Positions 1-9,452 are shown, counted from the first letter of the stretch. The stretch is DNA of 24,391 nucleotides from Haplomitrium mnioides (GCA_049999725.1 JBNGIS010017083.1:1-24391), one strand, 5' to 3'. The notes: generated by a model not told the origin, from the letters alone. Program-made: numbers and translations.

Positions 1-853
1 ATGGAAGCTCTTCATAAGAACCAAACATGGGAGTTGAGTTCTTTACCTGCAGGAAAGAAAGCTATTGGATGCAAGTGGGTCTATAAGCTTAAGAGACATG
101 AAGATGGCAGGATAACCAGATTCAAGGCGCAATTGGTGGCCAAAGGTTATGCACAAACCCAAGGTATAGATTATGAGGAGACATTCAGTCCTGTGGCCAG
201 GATGGCAACAGTGAGAGCAGTCATTGCATTGGCTGCAGCAAAGCAATGGTCATTACATCAAATGGATGTAAAGAATGCATTTCTGCATGGAGAATTAGAA
301 GAAGAGGTCTATATGACACAGCCACAAGGGTTTGTCGATTTGGAGAATCCAAGGCAAGTATGGAAGCTGAAGAAGGCTTTGTATGGATTAAAGCAAGCGC
401 CTAGAGCATGGTCTACCAAGATAGGAGAATATCTTGTGACAGTGGGGTTCAAGGTTTCTGATGCAGACTATTCGATGTACATCAGAAGAACAGAGAAAGG
501 TACCATGCTGATACTCATCTATGTGGATGATCTTATAATGACTGGAGATAGCTTGCAGGACATAACAGAGGTGAAGCTGTTACTGCATCAGAAATTTGAG
601 ATGAAAGATCTTGGAGAGATAAGATATTTTCTTGGCATTGAGGTCATTAATGAGGAGAAAGGCATCTGGATGATACAAAGGCAGTATGCTCTGGACATGC
701 TAGCCAAGTATGGGATGACAGGTTGCAAGCCAATTGCTGAGTGATCACGAAGGAAAGAAGATTTGAAGATCCCACACGATATTGGAAGATGGTAGGGAGT
801 TTGATCTATATAACCATCACAAGACCAGACTTGAGTTATGCAGTGGGCCTGGT
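1..853 (+). pseudogene. Copia-A reverse transcriptase, left half, interrupted by copia-B
   Basis: Ty1/copia reverse transcriptase (RVT_2) that would copy element RNA into cDNA inside virus-like particles. The frame is open from the window edge to a TGA at 742-744. It shows the family landmarks GCKWVYKLKR near residue 24, RFKAQLVAKGY near 40, HQMDVKNAFLHG (first catalytic Asp, residue 89), YGLKQAPRAW near 128 and the YVDD box at 174-177. The N terminus, integrase and gag lie upstream of the window. After the TGA the homology resumes in another frame at about 759-853 (VGSLIYITITRPDLSYAVGLV type), so a small indel broke the gene before position 760. At 853/854 the coding sequence stops at the border of copia-B and resumes at 7440, joining as L-V-S-Q-F across the 5-bp duplication. 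It is closely related to the copia-C RT at 8372. Confidence 0.9.
849..853 (+). repeat. Target site duplication CTGGT (second copy 7435-7439)
   Basis: CTGGT lies directly left of position 854 and again directly left of 7440. Removing 854-7434 and one copy restores the copia-A codons for GLVSQFMQS in frame, and the paralogous copia-C sequence near 8820 has the matching uninterrupted order. Five base pairs is the usual copia target duplication, so the outer limits of copia-B are taken as 854 and 7434. Confidence 0.85.
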
Positions 854-1057
854 TGTGAGAATTCAATTGATCAGATTAAACTCTCATCCTATTCATTCAT
901 GCATGTAATCAACTCGTGCACTGACTGGGAGCTCTTCTTCATTCAAGGAGGGAATGCTTACAAGGAATGGTCAGGAGTAGCAACGCTGCTCCCCGTATTA
1001 ATCCCACTGGGGTAGCAACTGCTACCAACTGCTGCTAACTGTTATAACTATATAACA
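854..1057 (-). repeat. Copia-B 3' LTR remnant (204 bp)
   Basis: This stretch is identical by eye, base for base, to 6220-6423. On the minus strand it ends ...GAATTCTCACA at the target duplication. At 1057 the homology to the 5' LTR stops abruptly, and the following GGGAAGCGCTATT has no counterpart at 6424. It therefore keeps only the U5-side end of the LTR, with U3 and the promoter lost. Confidence 0.8.
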
Positions 1058-1248
1058 GGGAAGCGCTATTCTGCCCCCACCTTGCACCCCTAAATAAAAT
1101 TATGACAAAATACTGGCCTCTGATTGGCTCATAATAATATAATGGCCTCTGATTGGCTGCACCAGACTTGGATGTGTTTGACTGAACGCCAACTTAAATG
1201 TTGGGAAGCGCTATTCTGCCGCGGTGCAAGTCTGGTACAGCCAATCAG
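1058..1248. other. Rearranged filler with an 18-bp direct repeat and a 22-bp hairpin
   Basis: Sequence between the 3' LTR remnant and the RNase H end of copia-B, where the polypurine tract and U3 should be. It holds a direct repeat GGGAAGCGCTATTCTGCC at 1058-1075 and 1203-1220. A second direct repeat, TGGCCTCTGATTGGCT, occurs at 1114 and 1143. An inverted repeat pairs 1149-1170 with 1227-1248 at 21 of 22 positions around a 56-base loop. A purine-rich stretch on the minus strand (GGTGGGGGCAG, about 1071-1081) could be a displaced polypurine tract. No coding sequence is recognised. See the findings for a repair-scar interpretation. Confidence 0.6.
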
Positions 1249-2039
1249 GTCTGCATCAGACCTGCGGAACCTGACCAGGTCACATACATAACCAGACCTG
1301 TTGAACCTGACCAGGTCACATACATAATGATATTGGACATCAATATGCTTTGTCCGATTGTGTAACCTTGGGTTGTGGAGAAGTGCTATGGCACTCTGAT
1401 TGTCACAGTATACTTGAGTAGCAGACTGTGCATATCCAAGGTCAGACAAAAGTCGTCGAAGCCATACCGCTTCAGTAAAAGCCCTGGATAATGCCATATA
1501 CTCTGCCTTCTGCCTTGTGCGACGGCCTTCTGCTTCTTACTTGCCCATGACACAACGGCATTTCACATGAGAAAACAATACCCGGTGATAGACTTCCGTG
1601 TGTCCAAGTCTCCTGCATAGTTAGAGTCACAATATCCATACAAAGACATAACAGAGTCTTTGCGACGGTAGCTGATACCCCTCTGTGAACTCCCCTTCAA
1701 ATATCTGAATATTCTCTTCACTGCAGTCCAGTGCTTTTGTCCCGGATTCTCCATGTATTGAGAAACTGTGCTGACAGCAAAGGAGATGTCTGGGCGTGTG
1801 CAAATCATTGCCCACATAAGGCTGCCAACAGCACTGGAGTAGGGTACATTTTCCATTGACTGTTTGTCACTGTCAGTCTCAGGACAATCATTTATGGTCA
1901 ATCTAGCACCTGGGTCATACAGGGCTGCATACTGATTTGCAGTCCAACATGGAAAACCTATCCAAGACTTCCAAGACATAGCATTGTTGGGAAAGGTGGA
2001 TCCATCCATCACCCTTGTTCCTGGTGATCTCCATTCCAA
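1249..2039 (-). pseudogene. Copia-B RT end and RNase H, frameshifted
   Basis: Minus-strand remains of the C-terminal part of the copia polyprotein. From about 1920 to 1566 the frame reads VDPGARLTINDC-type RT tail, ICTRPDISFAVSTVSQYMENPGQ, the RNase H motif YGYCDSNYAGDLDTRKS and TGYCF. It then shifts frame. Around 1500-1560 the expected active-site stretch before AEYMA has lost bases (SWASKKQKAVA followed by an altered QGRRQ). From 1497 it continues as AFTEAVWLRRLL, VYCDNQSAIAL and RTKHIDVQYHYVCDLV. The end is corrupted by a 36-bp tandem duplication (YVCDLVRF repeated) and then by 23 bases identical to pol at 2203-2225. RNase H would degrade the RNA strand of the hybrid; this copy cannot be functional. 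Confidence 0.85.
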
Positions 2040-3903
2040 GACAGTAGTGAATCTCTCCCATGTCTGTCATTTCGAACCCCTGCATCAGAGAATTCTTAAC
2101 ATGCGCCAGCAGCTTAATGTCATTGTTGGCAAGGACTGTGTCATCGACATACAGCGCAAGTATCACAACACTCATATCACTTTTATACAAGTAAACATTG
2201 GAGTCTGCATCAGACCTGCGGAACCCAAGCTCAAGCAAAAATGAGTTCATTTTCTGATACCATAATCGAGATGACTGCTTCAGCCAATATAATGCCTTGT
2301 TCAATTTACAGGCAATTCCCTCTGTACCGTGACCATCCACACCTTCTGGGATGGACATATAAATATCTTCCTCTAATATGCCATTGAGAAAAGCAGTCTT
2401 TACATCAAGTTGATGCACCTCAAGGTCATATTGTGCTGCAATTGCTAAGATCACATGAATGGAGGTGATCCTTACCACTGGTGAATATGTCTCCGTGTAG
2501 TCAACACCATAAACTTGTGTGAATCCTTTGGCAACCAGTCTTGCCTTAAATCTGCCAACAGTGCCATCAGCATTGTACTTCACTTTAAATTTCCATCTGC
2601 ACCCAACAGGTTTCCTGCCTGCTGGAATTGGTGACACTGTCCAAGTTTCATTCTTGGCCAAGGATGCAATTTCGTCTGCAACAGCTTGCCTCCATTTAGA
2701 TCCTTCAGGGCTGCTAAGTGCCTCCGCTAGGGTATCAGGCTCTACAACCCTAGGTAATCCAGCCGAGAATAATGCCCTCTGACTCTTGTGGCTGAACTTG
2801 GAATCATCATAGAAATCCAGTGCTTTCTTGGTCCTAGTGCTCCTCCTCAATGCACCAGGATGTAAAGGTGAAGTCAGGTTCTCCAGGCCTGCATTGTGAT
2901 CATCAGTGGTAGGACTTGAAACTCCCACTGGAACTAGCACTGGTGATAATTCTGATGCTCCCACTGGAGCTGGAGGCGGCGTTGAGGCTGCAACTGATGG
3001 AGTAATGCTGATGTCATGATGACCAGGGGATGGTGCCATGAGCATAGTGTCAATGAGTGCATCATCGTACCGCACAGTGTCATCATTCCCTTCTCCCATG
3101 CTCACAGTTGCATTCTCAAGAAATTTTACATCTCTGGAAATAAGAATGCGTTGATTGGATGGCTGCAGTAATCTGTATGCCTTGGCACGTTCATCATATC
3201 CCAAGAAAATGCATTCCACTGACTTCTCGTCAAACTTTGCCCTCAGATCCTTGGGGATCAATGCAAAGGCCTTGGAGCCAAAAATCCTCAAATGTGAGAG
3301 ATTTGGCTTGTGGCCATGCCATAGTTCATATGGGGTCTTCCCTTCTACAAGTGCCTTGGTGGGAGACCGGTTCTGCAGATAGGTGGCTGTCATAATAGCC
3401 TCTCCCCAATAGGCTCTCTTGATCCCAGAATGCAGAAGCATTGCCATAGCTGCCTCAACCAATGTCCGATTCTTTCTTTCTGCAACACCATTCTGCTCAG
3501 GTGTATAGGGAGCTGTGTACTGGCGCAAAATTCCATTCTCCAGGCAATAGTTGTTGAACTCATTAGACTTGTACTCACCACCATTGTCAGTTCTCAAAGC
3601 TTTGAGCTGTCTCCCCACTTGCTTTTCAACAAAAGCCTTATAAGTTCTGAACTGCTGATAGGCTTGTGATTTCTGAGTCAGCAAGTAGACAAATGAGTAC
3701 CATGAGTAGTCATCAATGAACGTGATGAAATATCTATACCCAGAGTGGGTAGTTGAGGTCATGGGGCCACAGAGATCTGAGTGTACCAAAGCCAAAGCCT
3801 CTGTGGCTCGTGTGGAGCTGTGACTGGGGAACATGTCCCTGGTCTGTTTGGCCTTGATACATGAGGTGCAATCTGGCAGGTACTCATATCTGCCAGGTTT
3901 AAA
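1915..3903 (-). pseudogene. Copia-B integrase core and reverse transcriptase
   Basis: Open minus-strand frame; the first Met is at 3834, but homology begins near 3903 with the end of the integrase zinc-binding region (LPDCTSCIKAKQ). The integrase catalytic triad is visible in HSDLCGP, RTDNGGEY and PEQNGVAERKNRT. After a variable linker comes RVT_2: WKFKVKYNADG, RFKARLVAKGF, HQLDVKTAFLNG, KALYWLKQSSRLWY and the YVDD box in LALYVDD. The frame ends at 1915, where the RT tail continues in another frame. YWLKQ in place of the usual YGLKQ is a private change. The segment is long enough to show that several domains stayed open while neighbouring segments shifted. Confidence 0.9.
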
Positions 3904-4229
3904 CCAACAACCATGTTGTCATCACTCAATTGTTTCAGCCTGGGGAGGCTGATGTGGCCAAGACGCCGGTGCCACAGTTCAACATCGGATACCAAGGCTG
4001 AAGCAGACGTTGCCACATGGTCTGCACTGATAGATCTGCCCAGTAAGTACAGTTGATTGTGCATTATGCAGGTGGCTAGATGCTTTCCATCTTCATTCAT
4101 GAGTGTGCAGCGTCCATTCTTTATGAGTGTCTGCCCTTTGGCATTGTCAAATTGGCTGACAGAAAATAAGTTTTTTAAACATACCTGGCACATGCAAAAC
4201 ATCAGGTATTTCTCTGACCTGTCCATCAC
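3759..4229 (-). pseudogene. Copia-B GAG-pre-integrase segment, out of frame
   Basis: Carries the link between protease and integrase: CLKNLFSVSQFDNAKG, then the zinc-binding HHCC start ELWHRRLGHISLPRLKQL. It lies one frame away from gag-protease. The switch occurs at a run of six adenines on the minus strand (plus strand 4171-4176), where one fewer A would restore the normal F-K-N-L-F-S-V-S-Q. The frame is lost again near 3885-3903, after GLNLAD, and useful homology in this frame ends there. The remaining codons down to 3759 are shadow translation. Confidence 0.8.
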
Positions 4230-5331
4230 TCAAAGCAATCATAGCAGAGCCCATACCACAGATGGGCTGACTGCGATTGTCACCAAGATAAACAAAACGA
4301 TCACTTGGATATGCTTCATACTGAATGAAGCAGCTCTTATCATAAGCCATGTGGGCAGTTGCCCCACTATCCAAGTGCCACCCATCATCCTTCTTATCAG
4401 ATGAATGTTCATCGAGGTTCAAAAAGGTTGCAAGGTAAAGCCGGTGGTTCTGCTTATCCTGTCCCTTCTTCTCATCACTCTGACTTGATGCCGTGTTCCC
4501 TTGGAACCTGTTTCTGGGTTGGTCAGGTGCCTTCCTCCTGCAATTTCTTGCAATATGACCAATTCCTCTGCAGTTAAAACACTTTACCCCTTTTCTGAAG
4601 GTGCTCCCACTACTAGATGCCTGATTTGCAGGCATTGGGGTTGCCTGAGGTCTAGGTCCATTGTATCTGGACCTCCTGCGGTTGTTCACATACAGGGCAG
4701 ACATGGAGTCTGAGAGTCCCTGCGTCTTTGCCATTGTCTCCTCCTGCAGGATGTAAGTGATTAACATCTGCAGTGTCAAGTTTGGAGTGCCTCTTAAAGA
4801 ATTCATTAAAGGCCTGTAAGAGGCTGGGAGACTTCTCATGAATGATAGAGTGGCATCGTCATCCTGGACTGGTGACCCTGCAGCAGATAGCTGTTCCATC
4901 AGAGACCTGAGTTCATGAAGGTGCCTTGTCAGACTGTCACCTTCTCTCATTCTTAGTGTGGCCAATCTGTCGCTGAGGTACATGCGGGTAACAGCATCCT
5001 GAGATTCATATAGAAGTGACAATGCATCCCATGCCTGCTGCGCATGTGCATGTGAACTCACATGAGACACTCGGTTGTTATCAAGGCAATTGGTAATAAT
5101 AGAGAGAGCAACTGAATCCTTGTGGTCCCATTCAACTTTACTGCCTGGACCTGTTGGCGGTGTGTGTTGCATTGGTGCCCCAAAGGCTGGAAGAGGAGTG
5201 ACAGCCCTTGGGACTGACCCATCCACCACTCCCAGTAAATCTTCTGCCTTTAGAAAAAGCTTGACCCTGTGCTTCCAGACATGATAATAGTTCCCATCAA
5301 ATTTGGGAATGTCACTTACTTTCAGTGACAT
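4147..5331 (-). pseudogene. Copia-B Gag and protease
   Basis: Start of the copia polyprotein on the minus strand. The Met at 5331 is followed by SLKVSDIPKFDGNYYHVWK, a typical Gag beginning (UBN2-type capsid region about 10-200). A zinc knuckle, CFNCRGIGHIARNC (C-X2-C-X4-H-X4-C), occupies residues 251-264 and would bind element RNA. The aspartic protease active site DSG is at 321-323 in WHLDSGATAHM. The frame remains open past the protease into HVPGM, then leaves the correct frame at the A-run near 4171-4176. The start is chosen because it is the first Met of the homologous region and nothing Gag-like precedes it. Downstream domains follow in other frames. Confidence 0.88.
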
Positions 5332-6207
5332 CTTTGATTTGATTCAAGCCAAAATTGCTGATCGATGGAAAAATAACTGAAAAATAACCGTTAGACATAG
5401 AGATTAGTGACGAGAGAGTGAGCATATGACTCACAAGCGGGTTTGTCCCCGCTCAACTGTTTTCAGTTAAACAATTTTTAGCTTACTACTTTAGTTTTTG
5501 CACCCCTCCGCACTCTTGTGCGCATTGTACTCTCAGTCCTTATGGCCCTAGGGCTGGCTCTGGACTTTAATTGAATTCTATTCTATTCTATTCTATTCTT
5601 CTTTTCCCTTTCTCTTCAAATCCGCTTTAGAAACTTCTTACATCAGAGTATGGCCAGGAATCCATTGACGAAGTGATAATCTGAAGCGGTTGAGGTAAAT
5701 AATGCTTGAAGGAGAAATTTTCGTGGAAGCACTGGATGTCTCGTTTCTTCCTCGAAACGGCTCGTCTGCTGCTCAGACCTGTGCTCACCTTTTCGCGAGC
5801 AAATCACATTGTGGTCGGGTTGCGATCCCGTCACCACGTCTAAGGCGAACAATGCGCCTCTCCGCTCGATGGATGCCGCTCTCATCTCAAGGCATCGCGA
5901 GCTCCCAGCGAACACATCGCATACATCGCGGGACGATTTTAGGCAGTTAGCACTTTGCTATGCCTCACAGTGTGAACACATCACACGGACCACCTTATCG
6001 ATTGATTTTCCTTGCAAGGACTTCATCGGCGATAGTCCATTGCACGCCGCATCCTCACCACCTGAGGGATATTGTCATAATCGAGGTCTGCTGGCAGCCA
6101 GTCCAGCAGCCAATACAACAAATCAATCGCTTCTTCCCAAAGGCCCCGCCACAGCGAATCGTAGCTGTAGCCCGACACCTCAACGATCGCATGCAAATAT
6201 GAATTAT
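5332..6207 (-). other. Copia-B untranslated leader
   Basis: About 880 bases between the primer binding site and the gag start, long for a copia element. It contains a LINE-tail fragment at 5530-5600 and a CpG-rich part at about 5740-5950. Short open frames here (for example minus 5643-5915) resemble no protein I know and are best treated as chance. Confidence 0.6.
5530..5600 (+). repeat. LINE 3'-tail fragment with (TTCTA)n end, copy 1
   Basis: Begins CTCTCAGTCCTTATGGCC, continues through CTAGGGCTGGCTCTGG and ends in about five ATTCT units. The same module recurs at 12111-12185 (plus) and 14305-14359 (minus). A short conserved 3' end followed by a pentamer tail is what 5'-truncated non-LTR insertions look like. 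I could not define a target duplication for this copy. Confidence 0.65.
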
Positions 6208-6219
6208 GCTCTGATACCA
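6208..6219 (-). promoter_or_regulatory. Copia-B primer binding site (tRNA-iMet)
   Basis: On the minus strand TGGTATCAGAGC follows directly after the LTR end CTCACA. It is complementary to the 3' end of plant initiator methionine tRNA, which primes minus-strand DNA synthesis of copia elements. Its position fixes both the orientation of the element and the inner border of the 5' LTR at 6220. Confidence 0.92.
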
Positions 6220-7434
6220 TGTGAGAATTCAATTGATCAGATTAAACTCTCATCCTATTCATTCATGCATGTAATCAACTCGTGCACTGACTGGGAGCTC
6301 TTCTTCATTCAAGGAGGGAATGCTTACAAGGAATGGTCAGGAGTAGCAACGCTGCTCCCCGTATTAATCCCACTGGGGTAGCAACTGCTACCAACTGCTG
6401 CTAACTGTTATAACTATATAACAATAATACATGAGTAAGACTAATCGTGTTAGAAAATATGAACTTTGAAATCCACGTGAAGAGTTGATAAGCTGTTAAA
6501 GCAGAGAGCACTAAACAGAAAATATGATTCTAAGGAGATAGCAGATAAACTCAGAGTCGATAGGATGCAGACAGCAGGTCGTGATGCCCCAGAGAGTGGA
6601 ATCGCGATGCTCCAGAAAACAGGTCGCGATGTACACCACAGGATCGCGNNNNNNNNNNNNNNNNNNNNNNNNNNNNNNNNNNNNNNNNNNNNNNNNNNNN
6701 NNNNNNNNNNNNNNNNNNNNNNNNNNNNNNNNNNNNNNNNNNNNNNNNCTCGCACGTCGTCTGCACTCGCCCGACGCCCGCACTTGCCCGTCGTCTGCAC
6801 TCGTCAAGCACACTATTTCGACTAGTTCGAAATACACAAAAACGTGAAACAAGATATTGCAGGAAGGTCAAAAACGAGTAACGAAGAACTGTTCTTCGAC
6901 ACTCTGATATTCGCCTCCTCCTCACGAACTCGTTCTGACTCGTAATCTGCTATTGAAGATACTGGGAAACGTTTGGATAACTGAGGATGGAATCCTAAAG
7001 AGGACTCCTCATCTTTATATACAAATGGAGGTCAGCAATCTGCTGACAAACAAGTTGCCCCGTAATAAATCAGTGGGGCAACTATCAGAAGCGATTGGTA
7101 AGGGGATCACCTGAATGCGGCGCCCCTTTTTGACATCCCAATGAATATCCTATTTTGAGTCTATTCCTAACTGCTTTTTGTCCTAAGAATAAATGTCTAA
7201 GGGGGAGACCAGGAATCTGGCAGCCCCTCTAAAATATCTATTGGGTAACTATACTAGCTAGCCTTTTCAACTAACATTAGTTAGTTGTCACTATTTACAG
7301 CAGCAAGAGATACATTTCCAACAAATCGCTCATGCACTAATCAAGATTAGCACTAATGCTAATATAACATAACACAACATAACAAAAAGCAAGGTTGAGA
7401 CACTACAGGTATAATAATAATTATATCTCTAATA
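6220..7434 (-). repeat. Copia-B 5' LTR (about 1.2 kb, contains an assembly gap)
   Basis: Bounded inside by the primer binding site (6219) and outside by the CTGGT duplication (7435). On the minus strand it begins TATTAGAGATATAATTATT and ends GAATTCTCACA. A TATA box, TATATAAAG, lies at plus 7013-7021, about 415 bases into the LTR, so transcription should start near 6985. Only its last 204 bases are present in the 3' copy. The region beside the gap has short GC-rich repeats. Confidence 0.72.
6565..6830. repeat. GC-rich tandem repeats flanking a 100-base N gap (6649-6748)
   Basis: Left of the gap a unit containing (G/A)TCGCGATG recurs about every 25 bases (near 6577, 6601, 6623 and 6642). Right of the gap GTCGTCTGCACTCG recurs with CGCACTTGCC between copies. 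The gap of exactly 100 N is a scaffold placeholder, so its true length is unknown; open frames reported across it are meaningless. Confidence 0.8.
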
Positions 7435-7439
7435 CTGGT

Positions 7440-8023
7440 AAGCCAATTTATGCAAAGTCCACGGAAGCCACACCTAGATGCAGTGCGTCGTATTTTTCGA
7501 TATGTAAAGTCTACAGTTCAGTATGGGTTATTTTATGAGAGTGGCAGGGACTGTCAACTTTCTGGATATACAGATGCAGATTGGGCTCGAAGCTCAAGTG
7601 ATAGAAGATCCACAAGTGGGTATGTTTTTTCTTTTGGTAACACTGGGATAGCTTGGAGCAGCAAGAAGCAACCAACGGTTGCATTATCAAGCACAGAGGT
7701 GCAGCCATGGCTACTTGTGAAGTGGCATGGTTACTAAAATTGTTATATGATCTTGCAGTGAGTGTGAATCACCCTGTGGATGTTTACTGTGATAACATCA
7801 GTAGTATTCAGCTGGCAAACAATCCAGTCTTCCATGCACGCTCAAAACATATTGAGGTGCACTATCATTTTCTGAGAGAGAAGGTATTAGCAAGGATGGT
7901 GGATCTGAAGTATATCAGCACTGAGGATCAGGTGGCTGATATTTTTACAAAATCATTGGGGGCAGAAAAGTTACAGAAGTTCAGAGGACAACTTGGTGTA
8001 CATGCGTTGAGCTCGAGGGGGAG
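7440..8023 (+). pseudogene. Copia-A RNase H and 3' end with polypurine tract
   Basis: Continuation of the copia-A polyprotein after the copia-B insertion. It reads SQFMQSPRKPHLDAVRRIFRY, then the RNase H signature GYTDADWARSSSDRRSTSGY, then SWSSKK-type AWSSKKQPTVALSSTE. The frame then breaks because 13 bases are missing at 7699/7700 relative to copia-C. It resumes one frame over with GAAMATCEVAWLLKLL-like residues (from about 7700), VYCDNISSIQLANN and ARSKHIEVHYHFLREKV, and ends with the DQVADIFTKSLGAEKL terminus. The polypurine tract GAGGGGGAG at 8015-8023 directly precedes the LTR and would prime plus-strand DNA synthesis. Confidence 0.9.
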
Positions 8024-8371
8024 TGTTGAGAATTCGAGCTCTGTCAAGTTATCTAGTGAATTTAGACCAGGATAGTCTAAATTCAGATAAGACAAAATAC
8101 TATTTTGTCCTAACCTCATTTTTGTCTTATTCCATTTTGTCTTTTAGTGTTGACTTCTGTTTTGTCCTGTAGTGCCAGCACTAATTCGCTGGGCCTAGGT
8201 ATTTGTGTACATAAGGGAGAGAGGGGGCTATTGCCAATTCATTCTGTGCTTCCCCATTGTTGTTGAGGATCTCTCCTGCTCCTCCCCGCTGTATGCTTGA
8301 TGCAGGTGTAATAGAGTGCTGCTAGCACTGTTATATTGGCTCAAGATTGCTCTCTCTTTGATTTTCTCACA
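8024..8371 (+). repeat. Copia-A 3' LTR (348 bp)
   Basis: Starts TGTTGAGAATTC immediately after the polypurine tract and ends GATTTTCTCACA, giving canonical TG...CA ends. The next base begins copia-C reverse transcriptase coding sequence (KALHGLKQAP), so this end marks the insertion of copia-A into copia-C. The right-hand copy of the expected 5-bp duplication would be GAAGG (8372-8376); its partner lies upstream of the window. Confidence 0.88.
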
Positions 8372-9422
8372 GAAGGCATTGCATGGGTTAAAGCAAGCGC
8401 CTCATGCACGGTCCAACAAGAGAGGTGAATATCTTGTGACAGTGGGATTCAAAGTTTCCGATGCAGATTACTCGCTGTACATCAGAAAAACAGAGAAAGG
8501 TACCATGCTTATACTCATTTATGTGGATGATCTCATTATTACTGGAGATAGCATGCAGGACATAACAGAGGCAAAACTGTTGCTGAGACAAAAGTTTGAT
8601 ATGAAGGATCTTGGAGAGCTGAGATATTTTATTGCACTTAAGTGATTAAAACAGAGAAGGTTATCTGGATGATACAAAGGCAATATGCATTGGACATGCT
8701 GTCCAAATATGGGATGATAGGTTGCAACTCCTTTGGACCAGAATTCTAACCTGACAAATCAAGGACAGTCGGTTGAAGATTCCACCATTACAAGAGCAGA
8801 CCTGAGCTATGCTGTAGGTTTGGTAATTCAATTTATGCAAAGTCCACAGAAGCCGCACCTGGGCACAGTATGTCAAATTCTTCGATATGTGCAGTCAACA
8901 TAACAGTATGGATTGTTTTATGAGAGTGGTAAGAAGTTTTATATTTCTGGTTTTACAGATGCAGATTGCGCAGTCAGTCCAAGTGGTCAGCTGTCAACAA
9001 GTGGGTTTGTATTATCATTTGGTAGTGCTGGGATAGCATGGGGCAGCAAGAAGCAACCAATGGTTGCACTCTCAAGCACAGAGGCTGAGTACAGAGGTGC
9101 AGCCATGGCTACTTGTGAGGTGGTGTGGCTGCTCAAACCTTTGCATGACTTGGGAGTTAGTGTGAACAGACCAGTGGATAAGTACTGTGATAATATAAGC
9201 AGCATCCAGCTGGCCAACAATGCAGTTTTCCATGCACGCTCAAAACATATTGAGGTGCACTATCACTATGTGAGGGAGAAAGTTTTTGGTGAGGATGATT
9301 GATTTGGAGTATGTCAGCACTGAGGATCAGGTGGCTGATATTATCACAAAGTTATTGGGCGCAGAGAAGCTGCGTAAACTCAGAGATCAACTTGGAGTAC
9401 ATGTGTTGAGCTCGAGGGCGAG
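8372..9422 (+). pseudogene. Copia-C reverse transcriptase and RNase H, degenerate
   Basis: The frame from 8372 reads KALHGLKQAPHA, GEYLVTVGFKVSDADYSLY and the YVDD box in LIYVDDLIITGD. It stops at the TGA of 8643-8645, after LRYF. Homology continues in other frames: IWMIQRQYALDMLSKYGM near 8665, ADLSYAVGLVIQFMQSP near 8800, then an in-frame TAA near 8900. From 8913 RNase H is open again (GFTDADCAV, where the usual W of ADWA is C; ALSSTEAEYRGAAMATCE; KYCDNISSIQLANN) until a frameshift near 9290. It ends with STEDQVADIITKLLGAEKL and the tract GAGGGCGAG (9414-9422), a copy of the copia-A polypurine tract with one change. It encodes nothing functional. Confidence 0.88.
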
Positions 9423-9437
9423 TACTGAGACTTTGCG

Positions 9438-9452
9438 CTCTGTGACTCTTCC
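9438..9452 (+). repeat. 15-bp target duplication CTCTGTGACTCTTCC (second copy 11983-11997)
   Basis: Perfect 15-base repeat on both sides of the poly(A) retroposon; a 16th base (T) is ambiguous because the insert starts with poly-T. A duplication of this length next to a poly(A) tract is the mark of LINE-type target-primed reverse transcription. Confidence 0.92.

Larger units (their letters stand above)
854..7434 (-). mobile_element. Copia-B, defective Ty1/copia retrotransposon nested in copia-A
   Basis: LTR retrotransposon in reverse orientation, about 6.6 kb. Reading on the minus strand the order is 5' LTR (7434 to 6220), tRNA-iMet primer binding site, long leader, gag-protease, integrase, reverse transcriptase, RNase H, then a truncated 3' LTR (1057 to 854). 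A 5-bp duplication flanks it. The polyprotein frame is broken at least four times, so it cannot make its own proteins. The outer end at 7434 reads TATTAG on the minus strand where TGTTAG would be expected, consistent with a C-to-T change on the plus strand. An alternative is a 204-bp LTR (TGTTATATAG...CTCACA) with 6424-7434 as a separate insert. I prefer the long LTR because the duplication sits at 7435 and not at 6424, and because 6424-7434 carries a TATA box in the right orientation. Confidence 0.8.

Noticed and set aside
4165-4185. A-rich TTTAAAAAAC at the Gag-protease end as a programmed -1 frameshift site
   Set aside because: The phase is wrong for an X-XXY-YYZ slip and the needed shift is the other way. 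Removal of one A restores the normal single copia frame, so a mutation is the simpler cause.
5643-5915. 90-codon minus-strand frame in the copia-B leader
   Set aside because: No motif or family resemblance, located in a CpG-rich untranslated leader; probably chance.
854-6423. Copia-B with 204-bp LTRs (TGTTATATAG...CTCACA) as the whole element
   Set aside because: The ends look canonical, but no duplication exists at 6424, whereas CTGGT flanks 854 and 7434 and restores the copia-A frame. Kept as an alternative.
6450-6925. Several open frames spanning 6649-6748 on both strands
   Set aside because: They run through 100 undetermined bases; the translations are artefacts of the gap inside the copia-B LTR.
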